Origin: Hemibagrus wyckioides
Taxonomy: Eukaryota > Chordata > Actinopteri > Siluriformes > Bagridae
Assembly: GCF_019097595.1 (NCBI RefSeq)
Contig: NC_080711.1
Coordinates: 23,522,428-23,586,427, forward strand
Reading direction: 5' to 3'
Length of the DNA stretch: 64,000 nt
The position numbers and the translations under genes are program-made. Numbering within the stretch: position 1 is the first letter of the stretch; each line of letters begins with the position of its first letter. Shown here piece after piece: positions 33,795 to 46,440 of this stretch. The notes below the pieces were generated by a model. The model was not told where the DNA came from, ran no database searches, and saw only the letters and a program-made list of their open reading frames with translations.

Positions 33795-34445
33795 TGTAGG
33801 AAAGCACATAATCTGTCATAATATGACATAAAGTAGTCATAAGCTGTTGTGACAGTTCATGTGCAGTGAGATCGTGACGTCTGAACCGTCATGACACGTT
33901 CACATCAGCTTTTATCTCCCCTCTCATAAATATACTCAATACAAAGTGATTCTAGAAAGTAATAAGCTGTCATAGAGTCGGATGGTCAAGATATAAAGTG
34001 TTATAAACGCATAAGGACGTGTGTCATGACGATTGATTAATTTTATCATGGCATTGTTATGAATAATACTAATTATAATCATTATAAGTGACATCTCTAG
34101 GCATAATCTGTCGCTATAGCATATGAAGCATTATATAACGTTTATAACGCGATGCAGGGTTCATATGAAATGGCGTAGGAACACTGTCATACCGTAAAGG
34201 TGTAATGTTTTAATAAACCCTACATCATAAGACTGATATCTTAGCATGTCCATGTCATTATGACTGTGTTATAAGCATGTAATGAGTTTTCATAACAGTA
34301 TCGGGTTTGTTGTGCCATGAATGCTTACGCTGACAGCTCATGTCACACGGTGTATTATTTATTTGTCATGTTTTTTTGTTTCGACATGACAGCAGTTATT
34401 ACCTTATGACTATGTCATGAAACTGTTATAGAGGCATTCATTATT
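33795..34445. repeat. TCATGAC/TTATGAC-rich degenerate repeat
   Basis: About 650 bp are dense in short palindrome-like words: GTCATAA, TCATGACA, GTTATAA, TGTCATTATGAC, ACATGACAG and similar. I know comparable TCATGACA-rich dispersed repeats from fish genomes. The units are too diverged to give a firm period. No coding sequence is seen. Confidence 0.5.
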
Positions 34446-35617
34446 GTCCAAATTAGACCAAATATGCTAAAGATCTATTTTAGAATTTTCTGTAGCATTT
34501 ATTTGATCGGTGGTGAAAGTGGACCTCTGCTCTCCGGACCTAAACTGCCGCATTATAACCGTTTTATGTCTCTCAGCTGTTCGAATTCCAGCCAGCTTGA
34601 GCGTCATGTTATTCATGCTACTCTAAAACTCTCTAATCTCAGCTCGCATGAAAGGTATTAATGGTAACGCCACGGTCCACGTGGCACTGCGCAGATTTAA
34701 AAATGGCCCCTCTCGACAGAGCTTTCGCGGCATATGACAAATCAGTGCATAGCATTTTCATAACGAATGGGCTTGGCATTTGCAGTGCACGACGGCTCGC
34801 TGACCTGTGACAAGCAGGGCTGCTGCATTTCATTACAACACGCGAATCCAGACACATACCGAGAGACAGAGGGAGAGAGACAGCCTTTCTGACCCCACAC
34901 GCTATCCCAGCATGCACCGGGGCAGGAAGGAACAAGGCCCGTGTCACAGAGAGGCGATCTCATTTGATTCCGCGCCCTGGGAGGTTTCACTCCTGCGTGT
35001 TCGATATTAGATTTTTCTTCTCGCCGCGTTGTTCGCTGTTTATTCGGCGATTACCTGCTCCGCATTTCGGAAATTACTTTTTTTTTTACCTCGTGTCATC
35101 TCTGTGATTGACAAGCACTGACTGCGTTTTAGCGTTTGATTGCTACGCCGCATCGCCGTAACGACAGCTCGGTTTTTGACGACTATCAAAAGAACAATGA
35201 CGTGTTTATGTTCACAGATTTGCTACATACTTAGCGCTGGCGGTCGTATTTCCGGATTTGCAGCGATAGTCTTTTTGTTATACGGCGATTCTATTAGCAA
35301 CATTACGTTATATTAGCATTTTGTGATATTCTCTATCGTCCAAGTAGCGTTGTTGTTTTTCGAAGATGAGAAACTTAGCGAAAACCCGCTCCGTTCTTCG
35401 TTCCCGCTCCGCTCCGCCGAGTACGACCCTCGACGACCGCAGACTCCGTAATGAAATTCTCCGTAGCGGAAAAAGCGGAGAAGCTCTTCCATAAACACGT
35501 CTTTATTATATCAGAGTATTCATCACCGTAAAAGGAATCGAGTTTGTCCACATATGGCACAGAGCTCTGCAGTCATGGAGGGGGCTTTAGTCTTTTTATT
35601 GAGCCTATAAAACCGAT

Positions 35618-35650
<33 letters not shown>

Positions 35651-36285
35651 CGCAGAGGAAGGATGGGAAGAAATCACTTTAGCGTCCCGCAAAAAATAAA
35701 ATAAAAAGGCAGGGATGGGAAAACACCTCAGCGATAACAGTTGCAGCCGAGCGTCCGGTAAAGACCAGGAACGAAAACCGGAGATTATTGTGATTTCGAT
35801 GGAGATCAATGAAGCTTTGCTAATAACTCACAGCGGGGAGAACCTCCGGGGACGTGGCATTTATCTACAAATATCAGCACCAGCCAGATCATTCGCCTCC
35901 AGTCCTCTCCACCAGTTCTGATGCTCGGCTTTATATCGAATGCTTCCGTCTGACCATGTAAAAAAAAAAAAACACACCCGGATCATTTACGGCCCCGCCG
36001 ATGACCCGCCATGTTTTGAATGTTGTTTGTCAAAGCCGCTGGGTGTCAAGATCACCGAGCTCCATCGAACCACTCAAAGACTCACTGCCACTGGGAAATG
36101 TCACTCCAATACGAAACGTTACGCAGATATTTCATGATATTTGAGACTCTGGAATGTTACACTATGTGCATCATTATAACCGTGATGCGCGAGTAGATAA
36201 CGATTCCTCGTAAACATTTTTACGAGCCCTAATTAAGTCTTATAAAGCGCTCAGATTGAAAGAATCACTGAACGATTATAATCAC
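34446..36285. other. non-coding; (CA)n at 35621-35650
   Basis: The region is CpG-containing and moderately GC-rich in parts (35020-35560). No exon could be supported. Confidence 0.45.
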
Positions 36286-36490
36286 CGCAGCGAATTCTGG
36301 ACTCTGATCGGTGCAAATGACAATTTGTGTTTACAGTATGTTAACGCTCTAGTAACGTCGAACACGTGGCTGTGTTGCTATAGCAACCGCTCCTGTGCAG
36401 GGATCTGTACTCAGGGGTCTCCGGTGTCAGTTTTTTTTTAACGTAAGTGATCTCAGTCATCATTAAATATAGCTATGAAGGGATAAAAAT
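36286..36490 (+). repeat. dispersed X-box/CCAAT repeat copy
   Basis: Contains GCGAATTCTGGACTCTGATC (degenerate CCAAT part), the X-box GTTGCTATAGCAACCG at 36374-36389, the tail GGGGTCTCCGGTGTCAG ending at 36430, and a TAGCTATGAAGGGATAAAAA block shared with the 9.2-kb copy. (TG)n at 36511-36537 follows. Confidence 0.6.
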
Positions 36491-36507
36491 AATCCACTCT
36501 TGCTGTG

Positions 36508-36540
<33 letters not shown>

Positions 36541-37233
36541 TATTGATCTGAAATGATCTGGAATTAAAGCTTACAGATGTGCTTAAACATCCTTATAATT
36601 AGGAATAGTGTGCACTTTACTCGAAGGAAATGTTGATGAGCATTACAGTTGCTTTATAATTATACTGAATAATGGAACGCTGCTGTGGAAGATGAATAGA
36701 GAGGGTTCCAAATAAGCACAGTGTTTTAATAATGCTTTATTAATGCTTTATTAATATTTGCATCAGAGAAGGGGGTTTTTTTCTGTTACAGTGAAGACCC
36801 GTATTCAGATCATTCGGTTTCTTTCATGATTATCGGCTATCTTGCCCTTTTTTTGCTGTTCATTTAATTGCTGACCCTCCACCCCAAAGCTCTCAGGAGT
36901 GTAAAGGATTAATCACGCAGTTCGCTTTCCACCAGAGATACCGCCGGACGCACTTCTAGTGATTTAACCCCTCTGACCCCGAATGTCATGAGATTAACAT
37001 TTTCAATTAACAGCGTAGAATTGGAGTGCACGCTTCCCGGATTACCCGCACCCTCCGGCACTCTCTCGGGTCCGAGGAGCTCCTGGTGACGGTGCGATGG
37101 GCTTCTGTTTGGGATCGATGTCCGCTTCATACTTTATACGATGTGGTGTTTGTCTCAGCCAATCATCATACAGGAAGAACAACAAAATGGCACCGTTGAC
37201 CAAACTCCTGATTAAAATGGCTGCTCGTCCTTT

Positions 37234-37246
37234 TGACCTTTGACCC
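37234..37246 (-). promoter_or_regulatory. DR1-type nuclear receptor half-site pair
   Basis: The + strand reads TGACCTTTGACCC, whose complement GGGTCAAAGGTCA is a near-perfect direct repeat with one-base spacing, as bound by HNF4, COUP-TF or RXR heterodimers. Such a site can occur by chance in 64 kb. No other evidence of function is visible. Confidence 0.3.
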
Positions 37247-40200
37247 TCTAAGCACTCATCCTTGATTTCCTAATGACATGAATGACACAGATGACCTGGG
37301 ACAAAAAAATCTGTCTTAAAAAGCGTTTTTTTATTCTTCTTTATTCGGCTCATTTGCATATTTAACAGACCTCCATACTTCTGTTCAGTCTCTGACCTCA
37401 AAATGAATAAGAAATATATTTTTCAAACCGTCTGCTAAAGCCTCGAAACCTGGCCTGTGGGTCGAGCCGATCTTCACCACTTGGCAGCTTCAAAGAAAGT
37501 CTGAAAAACATGAACACAAACCCATTATTATTGCTGAGGAACCTTTGAAGCTACACAATAATGTCTGGGGCTTTGAATTAGTTTTTTTTTCTTTCTTTTT
37601 TTTAATCTATGTTGTGACCAGTGTGAAGTTGGTGAGGTTTGAGAAAGTCTCGCTTTGACAAATGCTAGGATATGTTTACAAAAATTCCAGGGATAGCTCT
37701 CATTCCTGTTGATAAAATTGTTTTAGAAAAGAAAAAAGATACAAATTTCAACATTAAAAAAATTTTTTATTGAAATTATTTGACAGCATTCTAGGACGAC
37801 GCTTTCAGAGAGAAACATACAAGATTTTGAGAATATTCAGAATATTTCAAGAAAAAAAGATTGCTCCTCGTTGTGGTTTGGAGGATTTGAGTCTTCGATT
37901 CTTCCAGAATTTGAAGGTAAACATGAAGATATTCATTTAAATGTAAATTTCACTACGTTTGCTAGCTTTACTTGGTTTGGTTAACTGCAACGGCTAACCT
38001 TCAGTCGTTCGGCTAGAGCGGGAGGTGTTAACATGTCTCCGTGAGTACGACTGAATTTAATAGGAGTAAAGACAAGTCCGACATTGGCATCGGAGTGAGG
38101 AAGGGGGGGAGGGGTGCCGGGGGGGAAGGGGCGGGGGTTTGAGCACTTCTCACTTTTCTCCTAACGCAGCGCTTTTTGGGGCTCTGATAAGACCGAGTCG
38201 TATCAGCAGTCTCCGCCTGCCTGGTTTTTAATGCCTGTAAAGGGGCAGATATTGATTTCATCAGATCGGACTGTTGCACAGGAAACCCATGTAGAGAGAA
38301 AGCGAGAGGGAAAAAAAAAGAAGAATGATGCCTATAAAGTCGGAGGTAATAGATACGACGCCGGACGAGGCGTAGGAGCGAATCTTTTGTCGCCGTGTGA
38401 ATAAAGAGGCCAGAGGGTTTGCGTTTTAGAGATAGGTGACTGATTTCACACTCGGGGGAACCGGGGGAAAGATAGGGACACGGATCCCAGTCGTCTCTTC
38501 AAGGTGCGGCGTATCGCCGCGGTTAGATAATAACAACAACACGGCTTCTCCGAGCCGCCTCCGGCTCCATCGCTCACTGTCACTCGTACCCACGATGCTT
38601 TGCCAGCTCAGACGGGCACAGGAATGAGTTATTGTTTGGATCGCTGCAGAGCGAAAGAATGCACAGAATAAACCGTTGTTTATTTGCTCAGGCGTCCTAC
38701 AGTCGCCACTGCAGGGCTAATCCTTTATTGATGCGAGGTGGTGTTTGGCATTTTCGGAGCGAAAAAAAAACCAGGGCCGAAAGCAATTGTCCTGCCTTTC
38801 CTGATTCATTGCATGGCGTCGCCTTCATGCTTGTCGAATTCTATGTAGATATAATTCCACACCAGCGTGAATGGAAGACATTTATTCCTCCCACATGTTT
38901 ACACAATCTCGTATAGTGTTGATTTTCTAGTGCATGCAGGATTTATATCGCTTTGCGCTAAGGAAAAGCTCTAGAGACGCTACACCGCTGCACGCCGTTC
39001 CCTGAAAACAAAGCCTTTCGATTGCTGAGGAAATTATTTACACTGCGCGTTCCGAGACCCCGCGGTCGAGCCAGGTGCCGTGCGGAGGCATTCCTCGGTC
39101 ATTCGCGATCCTCCGCGTCTCCCGCTTAAGTGAAATGATCCTGAAAAAAAGGGCCTCTGGCGTCATCCATTCTCTATAACAAAACAACAGAATGTTCGGG
39201 CGCTCGTGATCATCCCTTCTCGTTTGCTCTCTGGCGTTAACGACACTCAGAACAAACGGCGAACATGTGTGTAGCATTCTGCCGTCTTTCACGACCCATT
39301 TATAAAAATGTAAGCCACTCAGCGTTGCGTTAGAGCATCCTCACTTACAAAAAGCTAACCTCGGAAAGAGGTACAGCGGGACTCTTCACCTTTACATGAA
39401 GAGAGCGATGCAGCGACGCTTTAGTCTTTTAGTCTGTCCAAATTTCTGACCTCCTCTTCTGTATACTGGCTCCAGTGACCAGCCTGCTATTCAGGGTCTT
39501 ATAGCCGCAAAGCATTCTGGGACTTGGAGTATTTCATTTCAGTGTCGTTATTCCGTCTCTGCCGAATTTCCTGTTACGTCGAACCTAGTGTTACAGGAAA
39601 ATGAAAACACGAGAGAGAAAGCAAGCTTTTGTGTCAAGGAGCTGACATCAAAAATTATAGCTAATATCAAAACGTAGATTTGAGATTGTTTACATTTTTT
39701 CTTCTATGAGACATCGCAGTAACAATAGCAGCGTTAAAGGAGCTTTTCAAGATTCATTTTCAAGCAAAATCTCTTGAAAATTAATTCCATATAAACACCT
39801 TCACTCTACTCCGGGACGGACTACTTTTTTCCTTTAAGCCAACACGGAATTTCATCCCGTCGCGATAAAGCCTTCAACCGTTCAAAGCAGGAACATCTTG
39901 AAAGAAACGTCTCCGAAGCCAGTTTCCAGGTTGTTGAGCAAAGACGTGCTTTCATGTACAGCCAGATTGGAGCTCGTAGTCTCATTAAGACCGTGTGTGT
40001 GTGTGTGTGTGTGTGTGTGCCAGAGGTGACCAGCCTACACGCTCATAACGAGCTGGACATGATACACACTCCGGTGACAGGAAGGCGTCACTTCCAAGCG
40101 CTCCATAACGAGAATTCCAGTCCAGAGCAGGTCTAAAGGCCGAGTCTGCAGGTGACTCCTTAATTACGCAGACTCCCTTTTCTGCCATGTTTGGAGAAAT

Positions 40201-40285
40201 AACCTGGGTTTTTTATCACTCTGTTGCCCTTTTATCATGTAGCGCTGTAACATCGGTGTTATTTACGAGGAGATCGATTCAGTTT
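37247..40285. other. non-coding, no gene recognised
   Basis: A G-run block lies at 38097-38140 and (TG)n at 39993-40019. Parts of 38340-39300 are CpG-containing. Open frames here are short and resemble nothing. Confidence 0.45.
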
Positions 40286-40289
40286 TCAT

Positions 40290-40912
40290 CAATCATGTGC
40301 TTATAATGCATTATAGCACATCACCTGGAGGTTAGTATTTACTCCAATCAGTGTGCCACTCCCTCCTGATTGCGTGAAACGCTTGTGCACTGCTAGTTCA
40401 GCTGAAAGATAGCAATCAAAGGTTATAATGCTTTATAGCATATCACCTTGGCGTTAGTATTCACTCCCGTCAGTATGCCACTCCCTTCTGATCGTGTGGC
40501 ACCGTGCCTCAATTCAGTTGCGTGTGTAACAGTCGCCTTAATGCTCACAAAGCACTAGTTCAGCTAAAAGATAGCAATCGAAGGTTATAATGCGTTATAG
40601 CATATCACCTGGGGGTTAGTATTCACTCCCGTCAGTGTGCCACTCCCTTCTGATCGTGTGACCTGATTGTGAGGCAACGTGCCTCAATTCAGTTGCATGT
40701 GAAACGCTCACGCACTGCTAGGTCAGCTAAAAGATAGCAATCAAATCTTATAATGCATTATAGCATATCACCTGGGGGTTAGTATTCACTCCCGTCAGTG
40801 TGCCACTCCCTCCCGATCGTGTGACCACATGCCTCAATTTAGTTGCGTATGTAACAGTTGCCTTAATGCTCACACACCGCTAGTTCAGCCTGGGGCTTAG
40901 TATTCACTCCCT
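40290..40912 (+). repeat. 118-163 bp tandem repeat array, five anchors
   Basis: Units share TATAGCATATCACCTGGGGG then TTAGTATTCACTCCCGTCAG, TGTGCCACTCCCT, GTGCCTCAATTCAGTTG and AGTTCAGCTAAAAGATAGC. The TTAGTATT anchors lie at about 40332, 40454, 40616, 40779 and 40897. The first unit lacks an internal block of about 40 bp and the last is truncated. Units are about 85-90% similar by eye. Confidence 0.85.
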
Positions 40913-41159
40913 TTAAGGGAAGTCAAAACTAATGGAACACACCGTAATGTTGATGTAAAAACAAAAAGAACGCTGGTTTCAGAACCTGAGCCCGCGCACA
41001 GCATGTCGTGACTGCATTAGCGTCTGTAGCTAATCATACGGCGCTAATAAATCATCGCCACTTAAATTAGCAATTAGCAAGGGTGGGGGTCTATCAAACG
41101 TGACATTAAATGATTTAGTAAGGGAGCCGGGGCATTGGGGTAATTAATGCACAGAAATA
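40913..41159. other. short non-coding stretch
   Basis: No gene or recognised repeat was seen. Confidence 0.45.
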
Positions 41160-41450
41160 TTAATGCGAAACAAACACACACACACACACTTGCTAATCTG
41201 ACGCCGCAATTTACCTAACAACACCTCATGCCGCTCGGCTACTACACGCCAGCATATGGAGTAGTAGTGTGTAAAAAAAAGTATGTGTGTGTGTGTGTCT
41301 GTGTGTGTGTGTGTGTGTGTGTGCAGGAAAAAGAAAAAGGTGTCATTTATATTATAAGCACTGACCTCTGCTCTGCACCATTCCCGTAGATTTGCTTGCA
41401 TATTAGCAAAATTGTGCTGACGGGTTCTGTGCGGCGAACAATGGCACTGT

Positions 41451-41486
<36 letters not shown>

Positions 41487-42026
41487 TACATTAAGCGAAT
41501 AGCTCTTGCTCTTTCTTTTCTTCTCTCTCTCTCTCAGCTAGTTGCGACAGCTCTCATTCCCAGCCCCCAATACACACACACACACACACACACTCACTCT
41601 CACACACACACACACACATACTATCCTTGTGAGGACCTTTCATTGACAGAATCCAACACATAATCGCTTGTCTTTCCTCATGGGGACCCGCCGAATGTCC
41701 CCACAGAATGGATTCTTCCAGAATGGAATCAGGTATTCCTGTCTTTGTGGGGACTCCGGTTGGTTCTGACAAATAAACACATAAGAGCCTTGTGAGGACC
41801 TTCCACTGACATCAGCACACAAAAAAGCTTTAGGCTATTTATGAATAAAAGCTGCAGTTGTTTGTATATGCACGCACACACACACACACACACACACATG
41901 CACACACGCGCACACACACACACACACACTTATTGTACTATCCTTGTGAGGACCTTTTATTGACCTAATGTTTATTATTATTTAAAACAAAAAGCAGGAG
42001 GGTTTTTTTTTTTACATAAGTGCATG

Positions 42027-42057
<31 letters not shown>

Positions 42058-42365
42058 TATTCTTGTTCTTTATGAGGACTTTATTTATTAGTAGTAGTAA
42101 TAGTAGTATAAGTAGGATTTAAAATTAAAAGCTTCAAGAAAGAAATTTCTAGATTTTTAATTCTGTACGTCAATCATGAATTTTATATTGAATTTGGTTT
42201 GATTTTACAGTCCTTATTGACATGTGCACACACCCACCTGCCCACCCACACACACATACACACACACACACACACAAATACATACACATACAAACAAAAA
42301 TACACACACACACACACACAGATACACACACAAACAAACACAAATACAAACACACACACACATGG
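41160..42365. repeat. CA/TG-rich composite with CCTTGTGAGGACC units
   Basis: At least eight (CA)n or (TG)n tracts alternate with a unit reading ACTATCCTTGTGAGGACC, then TTTCATTGAC or a variant, at about 41628, 41789, 41937 and, degraded, 42057. Another copy lies at 46910. This CA-linked satellite-like repeat is common in fish. Long cysteine/valine or histidine/threonine open frames here are artefacts. Confidence 0.8.
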
Positions 42366-43157
42366 CCTTTTCTAGGAAAACTTTGAAAGAGTAGTGAACA
42401 TCATTAGCTCAGTGGAAAGCCGAGCGTGGCCTGGACAGACGAGAGAGTGGACCATGTCGTGTCAGACACTCGGAGCTGCCCCGTGGGGTGGTCATCCCCG
42501 CGCTTCTCACGCTATACAAAAGGCGAGAACGAGCCAGTGAGCCAGCGCAGACGTCCCGTCCATCCCTCTACAACCGGCCACCTACATCACCATCCTGTTT
42601 ATCATGACAAAGCGCCTTCGCAGCGCCATTTTCCTCAGCATCACTATCGCCCTATCTGCAGTGATTCCTTGGGATTCGTTCCATTATGGTTGTGTATAAT
42701 GATTAAAAACACACACACACACACACAGGGCTGAGATAATAAAGCGGAGCTTTTCAGTACCAGAGCCAAGCTTCACTTCTGGGGACGAGCCTCTGAATGG
42801 AAACCTAAATGAATAATAACGATTTTTAAGTCGCAAACGTTGGTGATTACCTGCATAATGACATCATATTATGGCTCTTTTGTGTGCGTGCGTGTGTGTG
42901 TATGTGTGTGTGTGTGTGTATGTGTGTGTGTGTATGTGTGTGTGTGTAAAACCAACACTCTGTTAATGATCGCTTGTCCCGCTTTTGCCCTACAGCTATT
43001 ATGTAGCCTGTGATTGTAATGCATTGTGCTCAGAGCAGGTGGACTACGGCCCCGAGTAAACAGTGTATTATAGAAAACTAAAAAAATAAAATAAATAAAA
43101 AAAGGAGTGCATTGTTACTGCAGGAGGGAGTGAAAAAAGGACAAGTGTGTGTGTAGA
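42366..43157. other. non-coding; TG/CA tracts
   Basis: (CA)n lies at 42709-42728 and an imperfect (TG)n at 42884-42948. No gene is seen. Confidence 0.5.
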
Positions 43158-43158
43158 G

Positions 43159-43245
<87 letters not shown>

Positions 43246-43254
43246 CCAACAGAC

Positions 43255-43341
<87 letters not shown>

Positions 43342-43350
43342 CCAACAGAC

Positions 43351-43421
<71 letters not shown>

Positions 43422-43438
43422 CCAACAGACAGACCAAG

Positions 43439-43513
<75 letters not shown>

Positions 43514-43530
43514 CCAACAGACAGACCAAG

Positions 43531-43605
<75 letters not shown>

Positions 43606-43626
43606 CAGACCAACAGACAGACCAAC

Positions 43627-43693
<67 letters not shown>

Positions 43694-43714
43694 CAGACCA
43701 ACAGACAGACCAAC

Positions 43715-43793
<79 letters not shown>

Positions 43794-43808
43794 CCAACAC
43801 AGACCAAC

Positions 43809-43880
<72 letters not shown>
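43158..43880 (+). repeat. (GATA)n array with periodic GACCAACAGACAG interruptions
   Basis: About 720 bp are ATAGATAGATAG tracts broken by short AGACCAACAGACAGA or AGACCAACAGACAGACCAAG spacers at about 43244, 43340, 43420, 43512, 43604, 43692 and 43792. This gives blocks of roughly 80-100 bp, a higher-order repeat. The three overlapping minus-strand frames of 230-275 codons (repeats of YLSI) are consequences of the four-base repeat being stop-free and are not genes. Confidence 0.95.
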
Positions 43881-44129
43881 CACACCCTTCTCCATTTCAC
43901 AGTACGAGTGCCATTATCTGTTATCGGATTTCAACCCAAAGTGGGTGTGGCCTCAACCACAGCTCTTTTTTTTGGTTCATGAAACAATGTCTGGTGTCTG
44001 TGTTATATATCACGTTATATAAAATACACAAATGGATCTCTGATATAATAAATAAATAAAGACTTCTTTCTATAACTATGTAGTGAACAGTATCTGAGCG
44101 TAGTGCCGCTGAAAATGAAAACAAATGAT
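43881..44129. other. non-coding
   Basis: No gene or recognised repeat was seen. Confidence 0.45.
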
Positions 44130-44235
44130 TTTTATCAATCGATATGATTCACTCCTGTGCGTTATTGTTTCCATGGTAACAGCTTTCGACAAAGAATAAC
44201 GATCTCTGCAAGGAGTCCCAGGTGTCAGAGGTCAG
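44130..44235 (+). repeat. dispersed X-box repeat copy
   Basis: The X-box TGTTTCCATGGTAACAG lies at 44166-44182, the best palindrome in the family. It is followed by a degraded spacer and the tail AGGAGTCCCAGGTGTCAG at 44211-44228. Confidence 0.55.
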
Positions 44236-44408
44236 AGGTCTATATATTATGAGCATCATTTGTTTTTGAATATATATAAATGGAACAGGAAACCGGTCAC
44301 AGCCATGAAGTTAGTTATTGTCCCCAAAACGTTTAGCGTTAAGTTTTAATCAGCGCCTCTAGGATTTAGTGATGTTTCAGTCGCATATATATATATATAT
44401 ATATATAT

Positions 44409-44882
44409 ACCGATCAGGCATAACATTATGACCAGTGAGAAGTGCCGTGAATAAGACTGAGTATCTCCTCATCATGGCACCTGTTAGTGGGTGGGATATA
44501 TTAGTCAACATTTTGTCCTCAAAGTTGATGTTAGAAGCAGGAAAAATGGACAAGCATAAGGATTTGAGCGAGTTTGACCAAAAGGGCCAAATTGTGATGG
44601 TGGATAGACCACTGGATCAGAGCATCTCCAAAACTGCAGCTCTTGTGGGGTGTTCCCAGTCTGCAGTGGTCAGTATCTATCAAAAGTATCCTTTAAGTCC
44701 TGGAAGTTGCGAGGTGAGGCCCATGAAGGATCTGCTGCCAACATCTTGGTGCCAGAAACCACAGCACACCTTCAGGGATCTAGTGGAGTCCGTCATGCCT
44801 CGAAGGGTCAGGGCTGTTTTGGCAAAGAGGGGGACCAACACAATAGTAGGCAGGTGGTCATAATGTTATGCCTGATTGATGT
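44409..44882 (+). pseudogene. internally deleted Tc1-like element (transposase relic)
   Basis: The terminal inverted repeats are CGATCAGGCATAACATTATG (44411) and its complement CATAATGTTATGCCTGATTG (44858-44877), beside TA-rich flanks. Between them an open frame starts with an intact N-terminal helix-turn-helix: [14 protein letters not shown] from about 44558, [20 protein letters not shown] from about 44625. It then jumps to the C-terminal end ([23 protein letters not shown] sequence and the 3' terminus). The central catalytic DDE core, about 1 kb in intact relatives, is missing. About 36 bp at 44690-44725 are inverted relative to their flanks compared with the family as I know it. Non-autonomous and dead. 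The open frame of 142 codons is a remnant and not a functional protein. Confidence 0.8.
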
Positions 44883-45501
44883 ATACATCTATCTACACCT
44901 ATCTACTTCAAGATATTTTTCAAAAAGCACAAAAAACTCGACAAGTTGCATCACAAAATTAAAAAAGAAATAAAAAAATAAACAAAATCAAGCATTTTAA
45001 TCCACAAAATCCTGAAAAGACTGAATTAATTTATTTACTTCCTGGACAGCTGTTATTATAGAAACGATAAACCTCTGTCATTTGCATATATTATGGGTAT
45101 TCAATAAAAATGAACAAAAATTCGTTTTACGTTTAGAAAAAAATACCGCACAGAATTTTGTGTGTTGTTGTAATTTTTTTTTTTTTTTTGTATATATTAT
45201 TTTATGTTCCAATTGTGATTCTGGACCAGACTTTTTTCTTTTTTTTTTTTTTAATATATATTTTAATGAGATAGCAGAGAGGTAAGAGGTGTGGAGTTGT
45301 ATAATCAGTTCTGCACAGGAATCATCTGGTGTACATCAGGCAGAATTCGGATGCAGATAACACACACACACACACACACACACGCTTAGGTATTTCTATT
45401 TGTCCAAATAGTGCAGCGTTTCTATTTAAACCTGGCAGATGGATAACCTTCGACCGTGATGAATTATGAATAAAAACACCACTCAGTGTGGCTTCTCTCA
45501 C
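44883..45501. other. non-coding, AT-rich
   Basis: T-runs lie at 45174-45190 and 45237-45253, and (CA)n at 45360-45383. No gene was found. Confidence 0.5.
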
Positions 45502-45502
45502 T

Positions 45503-45571
45503 CTCTTAAAGTCACACATCTCTTAAAGTCACACATCTCTTAAAGTCACACATCTCTTAAAGTCACATCTT
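45503..45571 (+). repeat. 17-bp tandem repeat, four copies
   Basis: The unit TCTTAAAGTCACACATC repeats four times with near-perfect identity. A C-run and A-run (45590-45617) follow shortly after. Confidence 0.9.
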
Positions 45572-45617
45572 CATGTCTGCTAACAAACTCCCCCCCCCCC
45601 CCCCCAAAAAAAAAAAG

Positions 45618-46329
45618 TGTGCTGTGTGACTGTGAATACATTTCCCTAACAGACAGACACGGGGTATTAAACAGAATTATGGGCAGCGTGGAAAGGCGTG
45701 GAATATAACTTTGATCCATAAAGACGAGGTGACATTTTTACTCTTGCCAGTCAGATAATATATGGAGAAAATGTTAAACGTGACATAATTGAGTCACTTT
45801 CATCAATCACAGCAAAATAAGTTCTTCCATCGATATCCGTCAGCCGGGTTTAGATCACTTCCACCACCGTAAGGATTCAATAAATTAAAGAAGAGTTGAT
45901 GCGTTATTCTTTCAACCCATCCATCAAATTAAAATAAAATTGGTTTTAAAGGTGCGGTTCGTGATTTTCTACTCAGTTTGTGAATTTGTGTAGAGATTTT
46001 CACGCTGGACGCTGTCACAAAGCAGCTTCACAGACGAGTTTACAGACGTTCTTTCTTTTAGCATCAAATTTTGTAGCATCAGGATTCTATTAAGAATTTT
46101 GCAACCCGGAATTTAGCTCCGCCCCTTAAATTTGCATCTATATTGATGGTTACACAATGACAGCAACATACCGAAGTGTTTTATTTCCATTATACTACAG
46201 CATTTTACCTCTAGCACAATTTTTATTCATTAAAAAATGTTATATTTTTTCCATTAATTACTTTTCATCCATTAATATTTACATTATTTTACTTTTTATA
46301 TTTTTTTTTTTACATTTTAGTTTTTAACA
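45618..46329. other. non-coding
   Basis: No gene or recognised repeat was seen. Confidence 0.45.
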
Positions 46330-46440
46330 TAACATTTGATGTAGTGAAACAGTCATTCCATATATCCACTCCGTTGCCATAGAAACGATATCGGCACCTT
46401 CTGACCAATCCAAAGGTTCGTTATGTATGCGGATATGTAA
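46330..46440 (-). repeat. dispersed X-box/CCAAT repeat fragment, minus strand
   Basis: The + strand reads CCGTTGCCATAGAAACG (X-box-like, 46371-46387) and then CCTTCTGACCAATCC at 46397-46411, the order expected for an inverted copy. The tail is not recognisable. Confidence 0.5.

Noticed and set aside
41144..42361. Cysteine/valine-rich frames resembling small secreted peptides
   Set aside because: They are translations of (TG)n/(CA)n tracts.
43068..43895. Three overlapping minus-strand open frames of 230-275 codons (YLSI repeats)
   Set aside because: They are the stop-free reading of a GATA microsatellite in three frames; no gene features.
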